DNA from: Actinostola sp. cb2023
Taxonomy: Eukaryota > Cnidaria > Anthozoa > Actiniaria > Actinostolidae
Assembly (NCBI GenBank): GCA_033675265.1
Contig: JAUJYZ010000447.1
Coordinates: 248,001-312,000 of the forward strand
Length of the DNA stretch: 64,000 nucleotides
Direction of reading: 5' to 3'
Of this stretch, positions 50,219 through 60,770 are shown one piece after another; position 1 is the first letter of the stretch, and each line of letters begins with the position of its first letter. The position numbers and the translations under genes are program-made. The notes under the pieces are model-generated. The model did not search any database. It worked only from the letters and a program-made list of their open reading frames with translations, and had not been told where the DNA came from.

Positions 50219-50475
50219 ACATGCGTCGTATAATCATTTTTTTTTAAACTCGATCTCTTCCGCTTCTTTCTGGAGGTGCAGCTGCGGTTAGAAGAGGAAG
50301 AAGAAGAAGAGGCGGACTTTGAAGTCTTCGTATTTAAAGTCCGCGACATAAAGGGGAGTTGGTGGCGGGAGGGCGGGGAGCCCGTGCTTAGATTTTAGTA
50401 ATGTAATCACTTTTTCAAAATAAATTCTTTTAATGAAACTCAATCTCTTCCGCTTCTTTCTGGAGGTGTCCACAC
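50083..50475. repeat. Partial duplication of body 6 and the antisense gene's end
   Basis: 50083-50180 (gaggaagaggtggaagagg, gacataaaggggaggtggtg, cggggagcccgtgct) recurs diverged at about 50290-50390. ctcttccgcttctttctgga at 50255-50280 recurs at 50445-50470. A single tandem duplication of about 190 bp explains both, leaving a broken second copy. Confidence 0.75.
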
Positions 50476-50873
50476 CCCGCGGGCGAAGATTCTTCTCTGA
50501 GGAGGGCCTCCATTCGAAGGTTTCGAACCTCCAGGTGGGGGGCGTCGAACCCGACCCGATGGGCCCATTCCCCATTTCCGTAGTGGCGATGGATGCCCTC
50601 CGCGTACCGCGCCATCACCTTGCGAAGCTGGGGGAAGGTGGGGTAGGTCCAACGGAGACGCCGAAGGAGCCCTCTGAGGTGGGGCGAGCAGAAGGGCTTT
50701 CGATCGTAGCAGAGTCGGTCCATCTCCACCTCGGCGGTGTCGTGGTAGTCGAGGAGGAGGGAGGTGTAGTCCATCTGTGTGCCTTTTCTCGAGAGCTCGT
50801 GGACGCGCTCGTCGAAGTGGAAGCCGTGGGCCTCGAGGCGCTCGATGAGTCTGGCGTGCAACCTCGTCCGCAT
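50430..50873 (-). CDS. Antisense gene between cassette exons, unknown
   Basis: 147 codons from the ATG at 50873. Charged and His/Arg-rich (RLIERLEAHGFHFDERVHEL, DYTSLLLDYHDTAEVEMDRL, FPQLRKVMARYAEGIHRHYG). The stop overlaps a minus-strand ATTAAA signal. It lies wholly within the intron that would be removed when bodies 7-9 are used. No family recognised. Confidence 0.5.
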   Translation of the reverse strand: MRTRLHARLIERLEAHGFHFDERVHELSRKGTQMDYTSLLLDYHDTAEVEMDRLCYDRKPFCSPHLRGLLRRLRWTYPTFPQLRKVMARYAEGIHRHYGNGEWAHRVGFDAPHLEVRNLRMEALLREESSPAGCGHLQKEAEEIEFH

Positions 50874-50918
50874 CGTCGTGCCAAATGATGGGTTTTAATC
50901 CCCCCTCTCTCTTTTCAG

Positions 50919-51503
50919 GAGTTCGCAAGACGGTTGCGAATCGGAGGCGTGCTCCGCCCTCGGCCCGACGAGCTCCTGGCGTTCTGCGACTGTGTCTGTT
51001 ACTACATCGCCAAGAGACTCGCCGAGCAGGAGAAAGTGCGGGAGCAGGCCCTCCTGTACGGGTGGCACGGGCGGTGGGACACGTGGCACTTTCACCAAGT
51101 GGATTTTTGGAACTCGATGTTCGAAGTCGTCCGGCGGCGGATGACGTGCCCCCTGAACCACAAGTCCCTGCTCGCGTTGATTCCCTGCCTGCTGGACAAG
51201 TACCGTCCCCGGGGGGGCCAGCGCGTGAGGCTTCGGCACCTGCTGTCGGAACGCGTTCAGGCCATCCTCGACAACCTCTCCGTCGCCTCCCTGCTTCGCA
51301 TGCGCGACACCAAGCGACGGGTGAAGGGAGGCGGTCCGAGGGAGGTCATGCACTGCCTCCTGGCCAAGAGGCTGTCGTCGTCGTTCCACACCCGCTTGGG
51401 GTACCCCTACTACACCTACTCCCACCCCATCACCCCGAACTGGACCCGCCGGATCGAGCAGATTTTGGACCTCGTGTGCTGGAGGTCCAAATCCTTGTTC
51501 TAG
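50919..51503 (+). CDS. Cassette body 7: unknown, 194 codons
   Basis: Acceptor tctctcttttcag|GAG, frame 0. EFARRLRIGGVLRPRPDELL, CDCVCYYIAKRLAEQEKV, HGRWDTWHFHQVDFWNSMFE and a basic C-terminal half. The first Met is after residue 60. Not recognised. Confidence 0.6.
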   Translation, partial: EFARRLRIGGVLRPRPDELLAFCDCVCYYIAKRLAEQEKVREQALLYGWHGRWDTWHFHQVDFWNSMFEVVRRRMTCPLNHKSLLALIPCLLDKYRPRGGQRVRLRHLLSERVQAILDNLSVASLLRMRDTKRRVKGGGPREVMHCLLAKRLSSSFHTRLGYPYYTYSHPITPNWTRRIEQILDLVCWRSKSLF

Positions 51504-51532
51504 TTCTTGCCTGTTTCTTTTTTTTTCATCAG

Positions 51533-51784
51533 TGTCTCGACTGTCAGCAGCCCATCCATCCCTTCGAGACCCCCACCAAGTCCTACTGTTGCAGCGCCTC
51601 GTTCCACCCCGACTGCATCGCGAAGTTTGCGGTGGCGCGGGTCGGTGCCTCCTGTCCCAAGTGCGGAACGACGGCCCCCCTCATCATTGCCATTGGGGAC
51701 AACACTAGGGCCCCCGGGTTGTACAGCCCCGCCCTTGCCTTTGTTTATCTGCCCTCTGAAAGGAAGTCAATAAATCCATGGTGA
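51533..51784 (+). CDS. Cassette body 8: compact RING-like finger, no methionine
   Basis: Acceptor tttttttcatcag|TGT, frame 0; 83 codons with no Met. CLDCQQPI, KSYCCSASFHPDCIAKF and CPKCGTTAP form a C-C / C-C-H-C / C-C RING-like pattern. Translation must begin in another exon. An AATAAA (51770-51775) lies inside its last codons. Confidence 0.7.
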   Translation, partial: CLDCQQPIHPFETPTKSYCCSASFHPDCIAKFAVARVGASCPKCGTTAPLIIAIGDNTRAPGLYSPALAFVYLPSERKSINPW

Positions 51785-51815
51785 TGACGTGTCTGTTGTT
51801 GTTTGTCCACTTCAG

Positions 51816-51875
51816 GATCCGGAGATGGCCGCTCGCATCGTGAGGCGTCACCTGTTCCGGATGGGCTATTACTAG
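51816..51875 (+). CDS. Cassette body 9: 19-codon terminal exon
   Basis: Acceptor tttgtccacttcag|GAT, frame 0; encodes DPEMAARIVRRHLFRMGYY then TAG. It is followed 14 bp later by AATAAA (51889-51894). Could be the default last exon of the longest transcript. Confidence 0.5.
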   Translation, partial: DPEMAARIVRRHLFRMGYY

Positions 51876-51888
51876 AAGTCGAAAATTC

Positions 51889-51894
51889 AATAAA
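51889..51894 (+). terminator. AATAAA poly(A) signal at right end of element
   Basis: caataaaaatattc, 33 bp inside the right TIR; common 3' end candidate for the cassette transcripts. Confidence 0.6.
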
Positions 51895-51921
51895 AATATT
51901 CATAAATCTCGACTGGACTCT

Positions 51922-52096
51922 TTTTGGCCGAGGGGGTGGTTCGGTTCCAGGTCCCTTTAGCGGTGCATTGTGGGTGGGGGGTGGGGGTCGAAATCCGGGG
52001 TTGTGATTGGTGCGGGGTTTGCCCTGGCGGCCGCTGATTGGTCTAGCGGGTGTATAAAATTAGGGGGGGGGGAAAGTGTAGAACTACCTCACTACT
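51922..52096. repeat. Right terminal inverted repeat
   Basis: Reverse complement of 28705-28880 with one indel in the G-run and one substitution by eye; ends CTACCTCACTACT. Confidence 0.95.
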
Positions 52097-52102
52097 GCAG
52101 AG
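52097..52102. repeat. Right target site duplication gcagag
   Basis: Copy of 28699-28704; continues straight into the minisatellite unit. Confidence 0.9.
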
Positions 52103-52953
52103 CGATTCTTCTTCCCTGTTACATAAGATAGGACTAAGATAAGTATAGGCAGAGCGATTCTTCTTGCCTGTTACATAAGATAGGACTAAGATAAGTATAG
52201 GCAGAGCGATTCTTCTTCCCTGTTACATAAGATAGGACTAAGATAAGTATAGGCACAGCGATTCTTTTTCCCTGTTACATAAGATAGGACTAAGATAAGT
52301 ATAGGCAGAGCGATTCTTCTTCCCTGTTACATAAGATAGGACTAAGATAAGTATAGGCAGAGCGATTCTTCTTACCTGTGACATAAGATAGGACTAAGAT
52401 AAGTATAGGCAGAGCGATTCTTCTTACCTGTGACATAAGATAGGACTAAGATAAGTATAGGCAGAGCGATTCTTCTTCCCTGTTACATAAGATAGGACTA
52501 AGATAAGTATAGGCAGAGCGATTCTTCTTCCCTGTGACATAAGATAGGACTAAGATAAGTATAGGCAGAGCGATTCTTCTTACCTGTGACATAAGATAGG
52601 ACTAAGATAAGTATAGGCAGAGCGATTCTTCTTCCCTGTGACATAAGATAGGACTAAGATAAGTATAGGCAGAGCGATTCTTCTTCCCTGTTACATAAGA
52701 TAGGACTAAGATAAGTATAGGCACAGCGATCTTCTTCCCTGTTACATAAGATAGGACTAAGATAAGTATAGGCAGAGCGATTCTTCTTCCCTGTTACATA
52801 AGATAGGACTAAGATAAGTATAGGCAGAGCGATTCTTCTTCCCTGTTACATAAGATAGGACTAAGATAAGTATAGGCAGAGCGATTCTTCTTCCCTGTTA
52901 CATAAGATAGGACTAAGATAAGTATAGGCACAGCGATTCTTCTTCCCTGTTAC
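52103..52953. repeat. 52-bp minisatellite, right part
   Basis: About 16 units in the same orientation and sequence as the left part. G/T (gtgac/gttac) and c/a variants occur on both sides, consistent with one original array of about 24 units. Confidence 0.95.
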
Positions 52954-53203
52954 AACTCTTACCAACTTCTACTTTATTTTACGAACTCCGAATAATTATA
53001 TGCTTGAAAAAGCCCAATTTCAAGCACGAATACCTAATCCCTACAATCCATAGGGTGATAATATTTTGTTATTTATTTACTTGTTTCTTTGGCTTTTTTC
53101 TTTCTTTTCACTTTTTATTTTATTCTAAAAGAAGCTACTTTTTTTATTCAAAATTTTGCGAGTGGCGCATTTGCGTCCTTGCGTCCGGCTAGCTACGCCC
53201 CTG
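52954..53203. other. AT-rich intergenic
   Basis: T-rich low-complexity sequence with no supported gene. Confidence 0.5.
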
Positions 53204-53207
53204 TTAA

Positions 53208-53868
53208 AGGGGCAGTGTCAAGCCATATGACCGCGTAAGCCTGGGTACGAAGAAGCGAGAAATAATAAAAGTCCACCGTGGACTTTTATTATTTTCGATG
53301 TTTTGAATCCGTTTCCATCGAATCATGTTTGTTCAAGCGTCTAATGGATCACTAGTAATAATTCAAAGCATGTTCTTCATTTTCAACAATTCCTAGTGAG
53401 GATTATTTCATCTTAGAACTGACTTTGAAGCCGTTGAAAAAAGTGTCAAACAGCCGTTGAGAGGCAGGCCGCCATCATCCTCGAGTGAAGAAAACCGAAT
53501 TGTAAACCGGCAATTCTGGTCGATTGCGAAGGAATCTTGATCATCAATCGTAGGTGCAGTACTGTTCATGACATTTGAAGAGAAAAACTCACGTAGAACT
53601 ACTTGTAAACCGGTGAGCTTCCCACCATCTACTTATGTGTTGGGCTTCCTGTGTTTTATTTGATCGGCCGTTGGAAAATGATATTGCCGTGAATTCACTT
53701 CTTGAATTCAGTCTTTTTGATATATTGAAGTTCTAAAATTGCTTTCTAAATAAAGATTAGAACGGTTTTAGGGGGGTTTTGTAACTCACTACCGGGCAAG
53801 GTAGGCTTCTCAACCGAGTGTTATTGTTTTGATTTTAATGCGCATGCGTGAGGCTTGACACTGCCCCT
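53208..53868. mobile_element. TTAA-flanked MITE, 661 bp
   Basis: TIRs AGGGGCAGTGTCAAGCC and GGCTTGACACTGCCCCT; TTAA at 53204-53207 and 53869-53872. A perfect small palindrome (aaaagtccac|cgtggactttt region at about 53262-53294) lies inside. piggyBac-type non-autonomous element. Confidence 0.85.
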
Positions 53869-54028
53869 TTAAGGTCCCTATTTAATAATAATATTAAATG
53901 TAATACTTTAGAAAATTTAGAAAGAAAACGCTCCTAGTAGAGTGCAGACACCACAGGTAGCCCAAGCTCACCATTTGAAGCTTTATATAGAAATTATACA
54001 GTGTAAATTTGGGTGTTCGGAAAACTAA

Positions 54029-54154
54029 GACCCCCAAAACTAAGACCCTAAGACCCTAAGACCCTAAGACCCTAAGACCCTAAGACCCTAAGACCCTAAG
54101 ACCCTAAGACCCTAAGACCCTAAGACCCTAAGACTCTAAGACCCTAAGACCCTA
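54029..54154. repeat. Telomere-like octamer array (CCCTAAGA)n
   Basis: About 15 copies of ccctaaga (TTAGGGTC on the other strand). A shorter array in opposite orientation lies at 59583-59627. Confidence 0.85.
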
Positions 54155-57100
54155 TAGTCAGGGCGCAGAGACCGGAAAATTGGAGTTTCGTTCAACCACA
54201 GAAAAGGTTTGACAGCTGATTTTGATAGAACAACACCTCCTGAACAACGCTAGGTAGTTCGTAAAGTTGAATTGTGGTATCAGTCCCGAGTTATGGCCGT
54301 ATTTTGTTGCGTAACTAGCGATTCGACATGAAAACGAGGCTGACTACTTTGTTTTGCATCTTACTTGATTTATTCTCAACAAAGCTGCTTAAAAACCACC
54401 GAGGCAGTGAAGTGTCAACGTCGAGATCAAATAGATGCAACATTTAGTGTCAAATATAGATCACGTGACCTGTCACGTGACTAAAATCGTGAAATTTGGA
54501 CCAATTAATCTATGTATTTTGAGGGGCCAAGTTTCAATTATACTTCAAACTACGTTTCCTCGTCGCCATGCAATCACGTATTGTTCACGCACTAACATGC
54601 CGAAAATCCCCATAATCCGGTCGGTGGAACACGGTGAGTCGGCATTTTCAAGCGTTTACCACAGGAAGCCCGCGTCAGATGAAAATTGGAAAAATTGCTC
54701 TATTAATTTGAACAATTATTTACAACGTGAGAAATGGCTAATATGAACGCAATTTATGTAAAGAACATCCAAGTTGTGACAGATAGATACAATATTCAGG
54801 AGTAAAATTCCCGGAAAGTGACAGTGTGTACGAGCTACTTGAATGTGCGTCTCATGGCAGAGGGTCCGCAGTTACACACACAGTATGTTCATCAGGTCAA
54901 GAATGAATGGTTCAGTAGTCAGAGAGAGTCCAATACTCTTAAGGATGATGATATTTGGCTTCTTCTCCGAATGAAACCGACTGGTCTAACGCCGGCAACT
55001 GTAATGGCACAATCAGTCCCAGGCTGGAGCAATTATAACATAGATGATGTTTCCTGAAGAGTTCTAATAGTTCTCTAACACACAGGCTGTCATACGACTT
55101 GGTGGTTTCCACGTGGCAATTTCTTGTCCTTGCTTGGCAAGAAGTTCATGAATTCAGGTCTAGATCACAGATCTACTTATCGAATCAAGAGTTTATGCAG
55201 CCAGTACATGACATCTGCCCTGATGAAAGGCAAATCGTACAATCAAAGAGCGAGGACATACAAACTTTTCATGGATGCATTGAACCGTCTTATGTGGAGT
55301 GCTTTTGACCAGTCCTTGTTCGTGGAGATCAAGGCAAAAGCAGCTTCACAGTCCATGACGTTTTTCCTCTGGGAACAATACTGTATCTCTATGGTTAAGC
55401 TGCTCCTGCAAGTACATCAAGGCTGAAAGGACGGGGAACTGACTGGAGTTTGCATATCATCTTTCGTCTACTGCAGCCATGATTCCCCATTTCTTTGCCA
55501 TGGATAGACCAATCTATGCCAGATGGCTACAAGTGTACATCTCTGACATGAAGCAGCTGCAAGTCAAACATCCGCGAGTTCACTAGGAATTTCTCACTGG
55601 AAACCATGCTGTGAACCGCTCTGCTCAACCCTTCTCTCAGGTAGGCACTAGTCTAAGAACAGACTCCAAATCGAAGGGAGGAATCATTGGGATTTCGCAA
55701 AGTCCAGCTGCTCTACAGATGTGGTTCCTCACAAGTCATGAACGTGCTTTTGTAACAACAGCACTTAAAGAAGCGTATTCCGTGCATGACAGTGATCGAG
55801 TAGGTATCCACAAAGAGGCGGCACCAAAGAGACTTGCACGAGCTGAAGACGACGTCCAGAAGCTTGTCAGCTGCTTTACCTCTGGAATGATGACAAGTCC
55901 ATAATTCTCTTGTGAATTTTGCGACGGGGGTTGTTTTGCCTACCGGGGTATCAAACAGTCTTGTCAATAGTACAGAGAAGGGCCATGAGCAGATGTCTAC
56001 GTTCATAGAGAAATGACCCGCCTCCATTGAGGTCAACTTATGGGACCCCATTCCCAATCTGAAGATAAAGATATTCTACACTGTGAGCAAGAAGATCCAG
56101 GTGAAGGCCACAAATGAAAAACTCGTCACAGTTGGAGCTGATAGAGGTTTGTTGCTGCTAATGCCCTGCAGATCGATCTGAAGGATGTCCTCGGTTGCGA
56201 GCTGTCATCAACTACCATACGCCCTTGCACATCAAGTTGCCGGGTAGCTTCAGAAAGACAAACAAGAGTGCTTTAGCTGCCATTATGTAGACCAACAAAA
56301 ACGTCTGCCCCAGGCTCCCAGGCTCCCAATCTCTACACGAGATACTGTTCACTTCATGGATGCCATGGCACTAGTACAAGCAGTTAAGTCTGGTGGAAGC
56401 AGCACATTTCAGTGGAGCTCTAGTACAGAAGTACTACTCGATAAATAGCCCCCGGCAGCTGCAAGCTGCAATGAAGTTCACCTTGTCTTTGACCAGTACT
56501 GGGGCGTGTTTATTAAAGCAGGAGAACATTACAGGAGGGGATCGACAGCTACTGTATTAATAATATATATAATCAATATATTATAAGAGGGAGCCCACAT
56601 CACTTAGATCAATCCAGATCACTCAGATCATGCAGCAGAACGGCAATCCCAGTATATCTAAACAGTGGGGAAAGTTCTGTCCAATCAGCAGAACAATTAA
56701 GGTCATTTTTGTGACTTTCTCCATAGTTCACTCTAGCAAACAAGAAACTGGTAAGCGGTGGAGGATATAAGAATGGAACTTCGGATCCGTGCTGTATGTG
56801 TTATGAATAGCCGCAGTGAAGATGTAATGGTCCTCAGCCGGCCAGACCATGAGTTTATTTATCCACGCCAAACATGCGGCTGCCGATGGCCATCCAAGCT
56901 GTAGAATCATGATTCAGTTCCCTGGCACTGAGGTTTTTCTACTGGGGTGTAATGCACTTTGTCAGCCTTGGTTGTGAAGAACTTTGGATCAAAACTGCAC
57001 GCGATGTGACTCGCACATTAGCAGACAGAATGTGCAAAGCCCTACCAGCGATTCTACCAGCGCTCTTTCTGGAATTGCTAAGAAGAAAGCGTGGGATGCA

Positions 57101-58333
57101 CTCATGAGCAGTAAAGTACACCAAGAAAGCCTTGGTCTCGTAGTAACCCATGGAGGTGTCTGCAAGGTCACCATGGCGAAATGTGAAGCCAGAGAAGAAC
57201 GACTACAGCTGACAAACTCAGTTATTTTCAGTTCTGTCAGAAGAAGCAGAAGAATGATAGGCTCACGCCCACCTCGGACGGTTTACGGCATCACTTGGAA
57301 CGTGCAAATTGTCAAGCTATGTTGTGTGGAGGCGCTCTTTAGAAGCGATGCACGAACTTCCTTCGCCAGACAGCATCGGTTGGGAACGACCATGGAACGA
57401 GCTGAACTGAGCCAGTGCTTGTGATGAAGTATCCTGCGCCAAGCATATTGTTAGAGTTGACAACCTGTAACTGCAGATCTGGTTGGCAGAGAAATTGCTC
57501 TTGTATCAATAACGTACGGAATGTCATGTTCCGAGTCTTGTTTCTGTATGGCTGATGCGGACTGCAGAAATCCACACGCTGTACGGCTGGACTACTCCTC
57601 TGAGTCAGACGATTCTGTAAAAACAGATTGCCTCATAAGGGTAACTTTTTTTTAAGCAGTACCGAAGTTTGGTTGAATTTTACTTGGTTGAATTTTACAG
57701 GATTTACACACGTGAAAGGCAGGTCATGTATCTGTTTCACCTGGACGTTCTTTACATAAATTGCGTTCATTTAAGCCATTTCTCACGTTTTTCCAATTTT
57801 CATCTGACGCGGGCTTCCTGTGGTAAACGCTTGAAAATGCCGACTCACCGTGTTCCACCGACCGGATTATGGGGATTTTCGGCATGTTAGTGCGTGAACA
57901 ATACGTGATTGCATGGCGACGAGGAAACGTAGTTTGAAGTATAATTGAAACTTGGCCCCTCAAAATACATAGATTAATTGGTCCAAATTTCACGATTTTA
58001 GTCACGTGACAGGTCACGTGATCTATATTTGACACTAAATGTTGCATCTATTTGATCTCGACGTTGACACTTCACTGCCTCGGTGGTTTTTAAGCAGCTT
58101 TGTTGAGAATAAATCAAGTAAGATGCAAAACAAAGTAGTCAGCCTCGTTTTCATGTCGAATCGCTAGTTACGCAACAAAATACAGCCATAACTCGGGACT
58201 GATACCACAATTCAACTTTACGAACTACCTAGCGTTGTTCAGGAGGTGTTGTTCTATCAAAATCAGCTGTCAAACCTTTTCTGTGGTGTGGGTTGAACGA
58301 AACTCCAATTTTCCGGTCTCTGCGCCCTGACTA
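54155..58333. mobile_element. 4.2-kb DNA transposon with ~620-bp terminal inverted repeats
   Basis: Arms 54155-54793 and 57717-58333 are near-identical inverted copies (the left has a short insertion near 54695). Tips TAGTCAGGGC. It is inserted in the octamer array with CTA on both sides, a probable 3-bp duplication. The interior holds one decayed gene on the plus strand. Confidence 0.8.
55080..57600 (+). pseudogene. Decayed transposon gene of a widespread uncharacterised family
   Basis: Frames change often, but order is kept. GKSYN and KLFMDALNRLMWSAFDQ lie near 55240-55310. NRSAQPFSQV, KSKGGIIGISQSPAALQMWF, LTSHERAFVTTALKEA and KLVSCFTSGMM fall at 55611-55904. A C-terminal segment has VVWRRSLEAMHELPSP and ILLELTTCNC at about 57325-57480. 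I recall this pattern from large uncharacterised proteins in cnidarian and other invertebrate genomes, whose C-terminus is Cys-rich. Many stops; clearly dead. Its position inside a TIR element suggests the family is transposon-borne. Confidence 0.6.
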
Positions 58334-58335
58334 CT

Positions 58336-59580
58336 AAGACCCTAAGCAATTATAAAATGTCCATATCAGGCAAATCCAATGTTCTGTACTTTAATAAAAA
58401 AAGAAGAGAACAGAGGAAAGGCTGTGTTCGCACCACGTTTAGCTTCAAAATCCCATGAGTTTCTCTGCCGTCTTGAGCCGGTGATAGTTGGTTCGATGAT
58501 ATCGAATAGGACTTAAAATATCCTGTCTTTTCGGCTTTCCATGAATAAAACCACCCCCAGAATAACAGTTTCTTACTTTGAGGAGTAAAATTCATGTGTC
58601 CAGTGGTTTTCCAGTGGCAGTTTTTCAAATCAGTTGGCAAGATAAGTTTTTACGGATAGTCAGTAGCCGCCATATTTAACACAGGTAACCCAAACACAAT
58701 TATGCCCTACCACAGGAAACCCATAGAGCCGGTCCTAATGGAAGGAAACAGCGTTCCCATACCTGCCAACCCCCTGGAACCTCAAATCTGGAGAATGGAC
58801 AAGTAGGCTGAAGTAGCGTGCTTTCATGCCGAAAACACAATGGCGGACAGCTCCCGTGAAAAAACATTGGGGGAATGCGAGATAAGGCGATTAGAGCGAG
58901 CATCGTATTCCTGTATTGCAACACGATCGTTACGTTGTATAACGCAATTTCGCCGTAAATCGTGGTCGTGACGTGTTTAACCGGGAGATTTTGTCTTCAA
59001 ACCGGGAGATCGTGGTCGTTAACATTTAGCCGGGAGATTTTGTCTTCAAACCGGGAGACCGGGAGTTGAGGTCCAAAATCTGGAGACTCCCGGATAATCC
59101 GGGAGAGTTGGCAGGTCTGGGAAGTTCCTCCTTTAGACTTATCAACCAAAAGAACCATACGCAGTTTAAAACATCAAGAAGATGGATTTAATATGTAAAT
59201 ATGTCATTCAAGAATGAAATTAACTAAGGTTGGAAGAATAGTTCTTTGTATATCCCTGTGTGTATGGGTTACCTGTGTCAAAGATGGCGGCTGCTAAAAC
59301 CGATGACTTATCTTGACTGATTGATTTGAAAAACTGCCACTGGAAAACCACTGGATACGTGAATTTCACTCCTCAAAGTAAGATACTGTTTCTCTGGGGG
59401 TGGTTTTATTCATGGAAAGCCGAAAAGGTCGAAAAGACAGGATATTTTAAGTCCTATTCGGCATATCATCGAGCCCGGCAATTTATCACTCAAACTTTTT
59501 TGAACTAGTTGAGCTGAACGTCACCCAATTAATATTAAAGTACAGAACATTGGATTTGCCTGATTTGGATATTTTATAAT
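58336..59580. repeat. Inverted repeat pair with central spacer
   Basis: Arms about 58350-58693 and 59266-59580 are diverged reverse complements (aaaaccacccccagaataac against ggggtggttttattcatgg). Their inner ends carry CACAGGTAACCC/GGGTTACCTGTG. The spacer has ccgggaga-type short tandem repeats (about 58975-59110). Confidence 0.7.
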
Positions 59581-59654
59581 TTCTTAGGGTCTTAGGGTCT
59601 TAGGGTCTTAGGGTCTTAGGGTCTTAGTTTTGGGGGTCTTCGGTTTTCCGAACA

Positions 59655-59868
59655 CCCGTGTAAATTTATTAAAAATCGAAAATACGATCAATCGTTTTTA
59701 AAATGATTGTAGTTGTTCTTTGTGAGTTTATTTAACTTTGGGGAAAATTTGGTGTTAGTTTTAATCGTAGCGACACCAAATTTTCCCCAAAGTTAAATAA
59801 ACTCACAAAGAACCGTTTAAAAACGATTGATCGTATTTTCGATTTTTAATAAATTTACACTGCATAAT
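59655..59868. repeat. Palindrome near the right end of the composite
   Basis: taaatttattaaaaatcgaa and ttcgatttttaataaattta; inner arms ctttggggaaaatttggtgt and acaccaaattttccccaaag around about 59768. Arms about 105 bp. Confidence 0.8.
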
Positions 59869-60129
59869 CTCTATATAAAGCTTCAAATGGTGAGCTTGGG
59901 CTACCTGTGCAGACACTAGCTAAAACCGTGAATCAGTTACAAACTATTTAGTGCTAAATAGCACCAATGAAACAATATAGAAAACAAACGGACATTGCAC
60001 TATATTTAGTACTGTTTCACGGTTTTAGTGTTGCATTCTATGCAGGAACGAATGATTGAACGAACCATCGAGCTAACTATAGTGAATCAGGAACGCAGTT
60101 TTTATGTATGACTTGTGACGGTATTAACG

Positions 60130-60655
60130 AACGAATGTCATATATGAACGAACGAATGAATGAACGAACGAACGAACGAACGAACGAATGAATGAATGAA
60201 CGAACCGGAACGAACGAACGAACGAATGAATGAACGAACGAACGAACGAACGAATGAATGAACGAACGAACGAACGAACGAACGAACGAACGAACGAACG
60301 AACGAACGAACGAATGAATGAACGAATGAATGAATGAATGAATGAATGAATGAATGAATGAACGAACGAACGAATGAATGAACGAACGAATGAATGAACG
60401 AACGAATGTGAACGAATGAATGAACGAACGAATGTGAACGAATGAACGAACGAACGAACGAACGAACGAACGAACGAATGAATGAACGAATGAATGAATT
60501 AATGAACGAACGAATGAATGAACGAACGAATGAATGAACGAACGAATGTGAACGAATGAATGAACGAACGAATGTGAACGAATGAATGAATGAACGAACG
60601 AATGTGAACGAATGAACGAACGAATGAATGAATAAACGAATGAATGAATGAACGA
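60130..60655. repeat. (GAAC/GAAT)n tetranucleotide array
   Basis: Over 500 bp of gaac and gaat repeats with occasional gtgaac interruptions; open frames are artefacts. Confidence 0.95.
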
Positions 60656-60770
60656 GCTCATCATCATCTCTCTTTGCGCCCGTAGGCGCATAAGACATAC
60701 CACTTTAATTAACTGCATATTTTTCGTTCTCTCTCCACCGTCCTACTCCACGTTGTGTTCGGTCTTCCAT

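Larger units (their letters stand above)
28705..52096. mobile_element. Maverick/Polinton (adintovirus-like) element, 23.4 kb
   Basis: Ends are AGTAGTGAGGTAG... and ...CTACCTCACTACT, TIRs are about 176 bp, the TSD is 6 bp. Carried genes: MCP, penton-like modules, adenain-like protease, packaging ATPase, rve integrase with chromodomain, protein-primed PolB, PX-like basic proteins, and an accessory right arm on the plus strand. The GC content is visibly far above the AT-rich flanks. The nearly identical TIRs and exact TSD suggest a young insertion, yet many genes carry frameshifts (several at homopolymers) and three in-frame stops. Confidence 0.97.
53952..59909. mobile_element. Composite element with CACAGG...CCTGTG ends
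   Basis: Ends CACAGGTAGCCCAAGCTCAC and its reverse complement, arms of about 55 bp. It is flanked by cagacac at 53945-53951 and 59910-59916 (7-bp duplication). Next to the arms lie inverted arrays of a telomere-like octamer, and several other inverted repeats are nested inside. Confidence 0.7.

Noticed and set aside
28705..52096. Free bacterial or phage DNA contamination
   Set aside because: Exact TSD in a minisatellite, TATA boxes, AATAAA signals and spliceosomal introns indicate an integrated animal element.
60130..60655. Two long Ser/Phe-rich frames (over 180 codons)
   Set aside because: Translation of a GAAC/GAAT microsatellite; no coding evidence.
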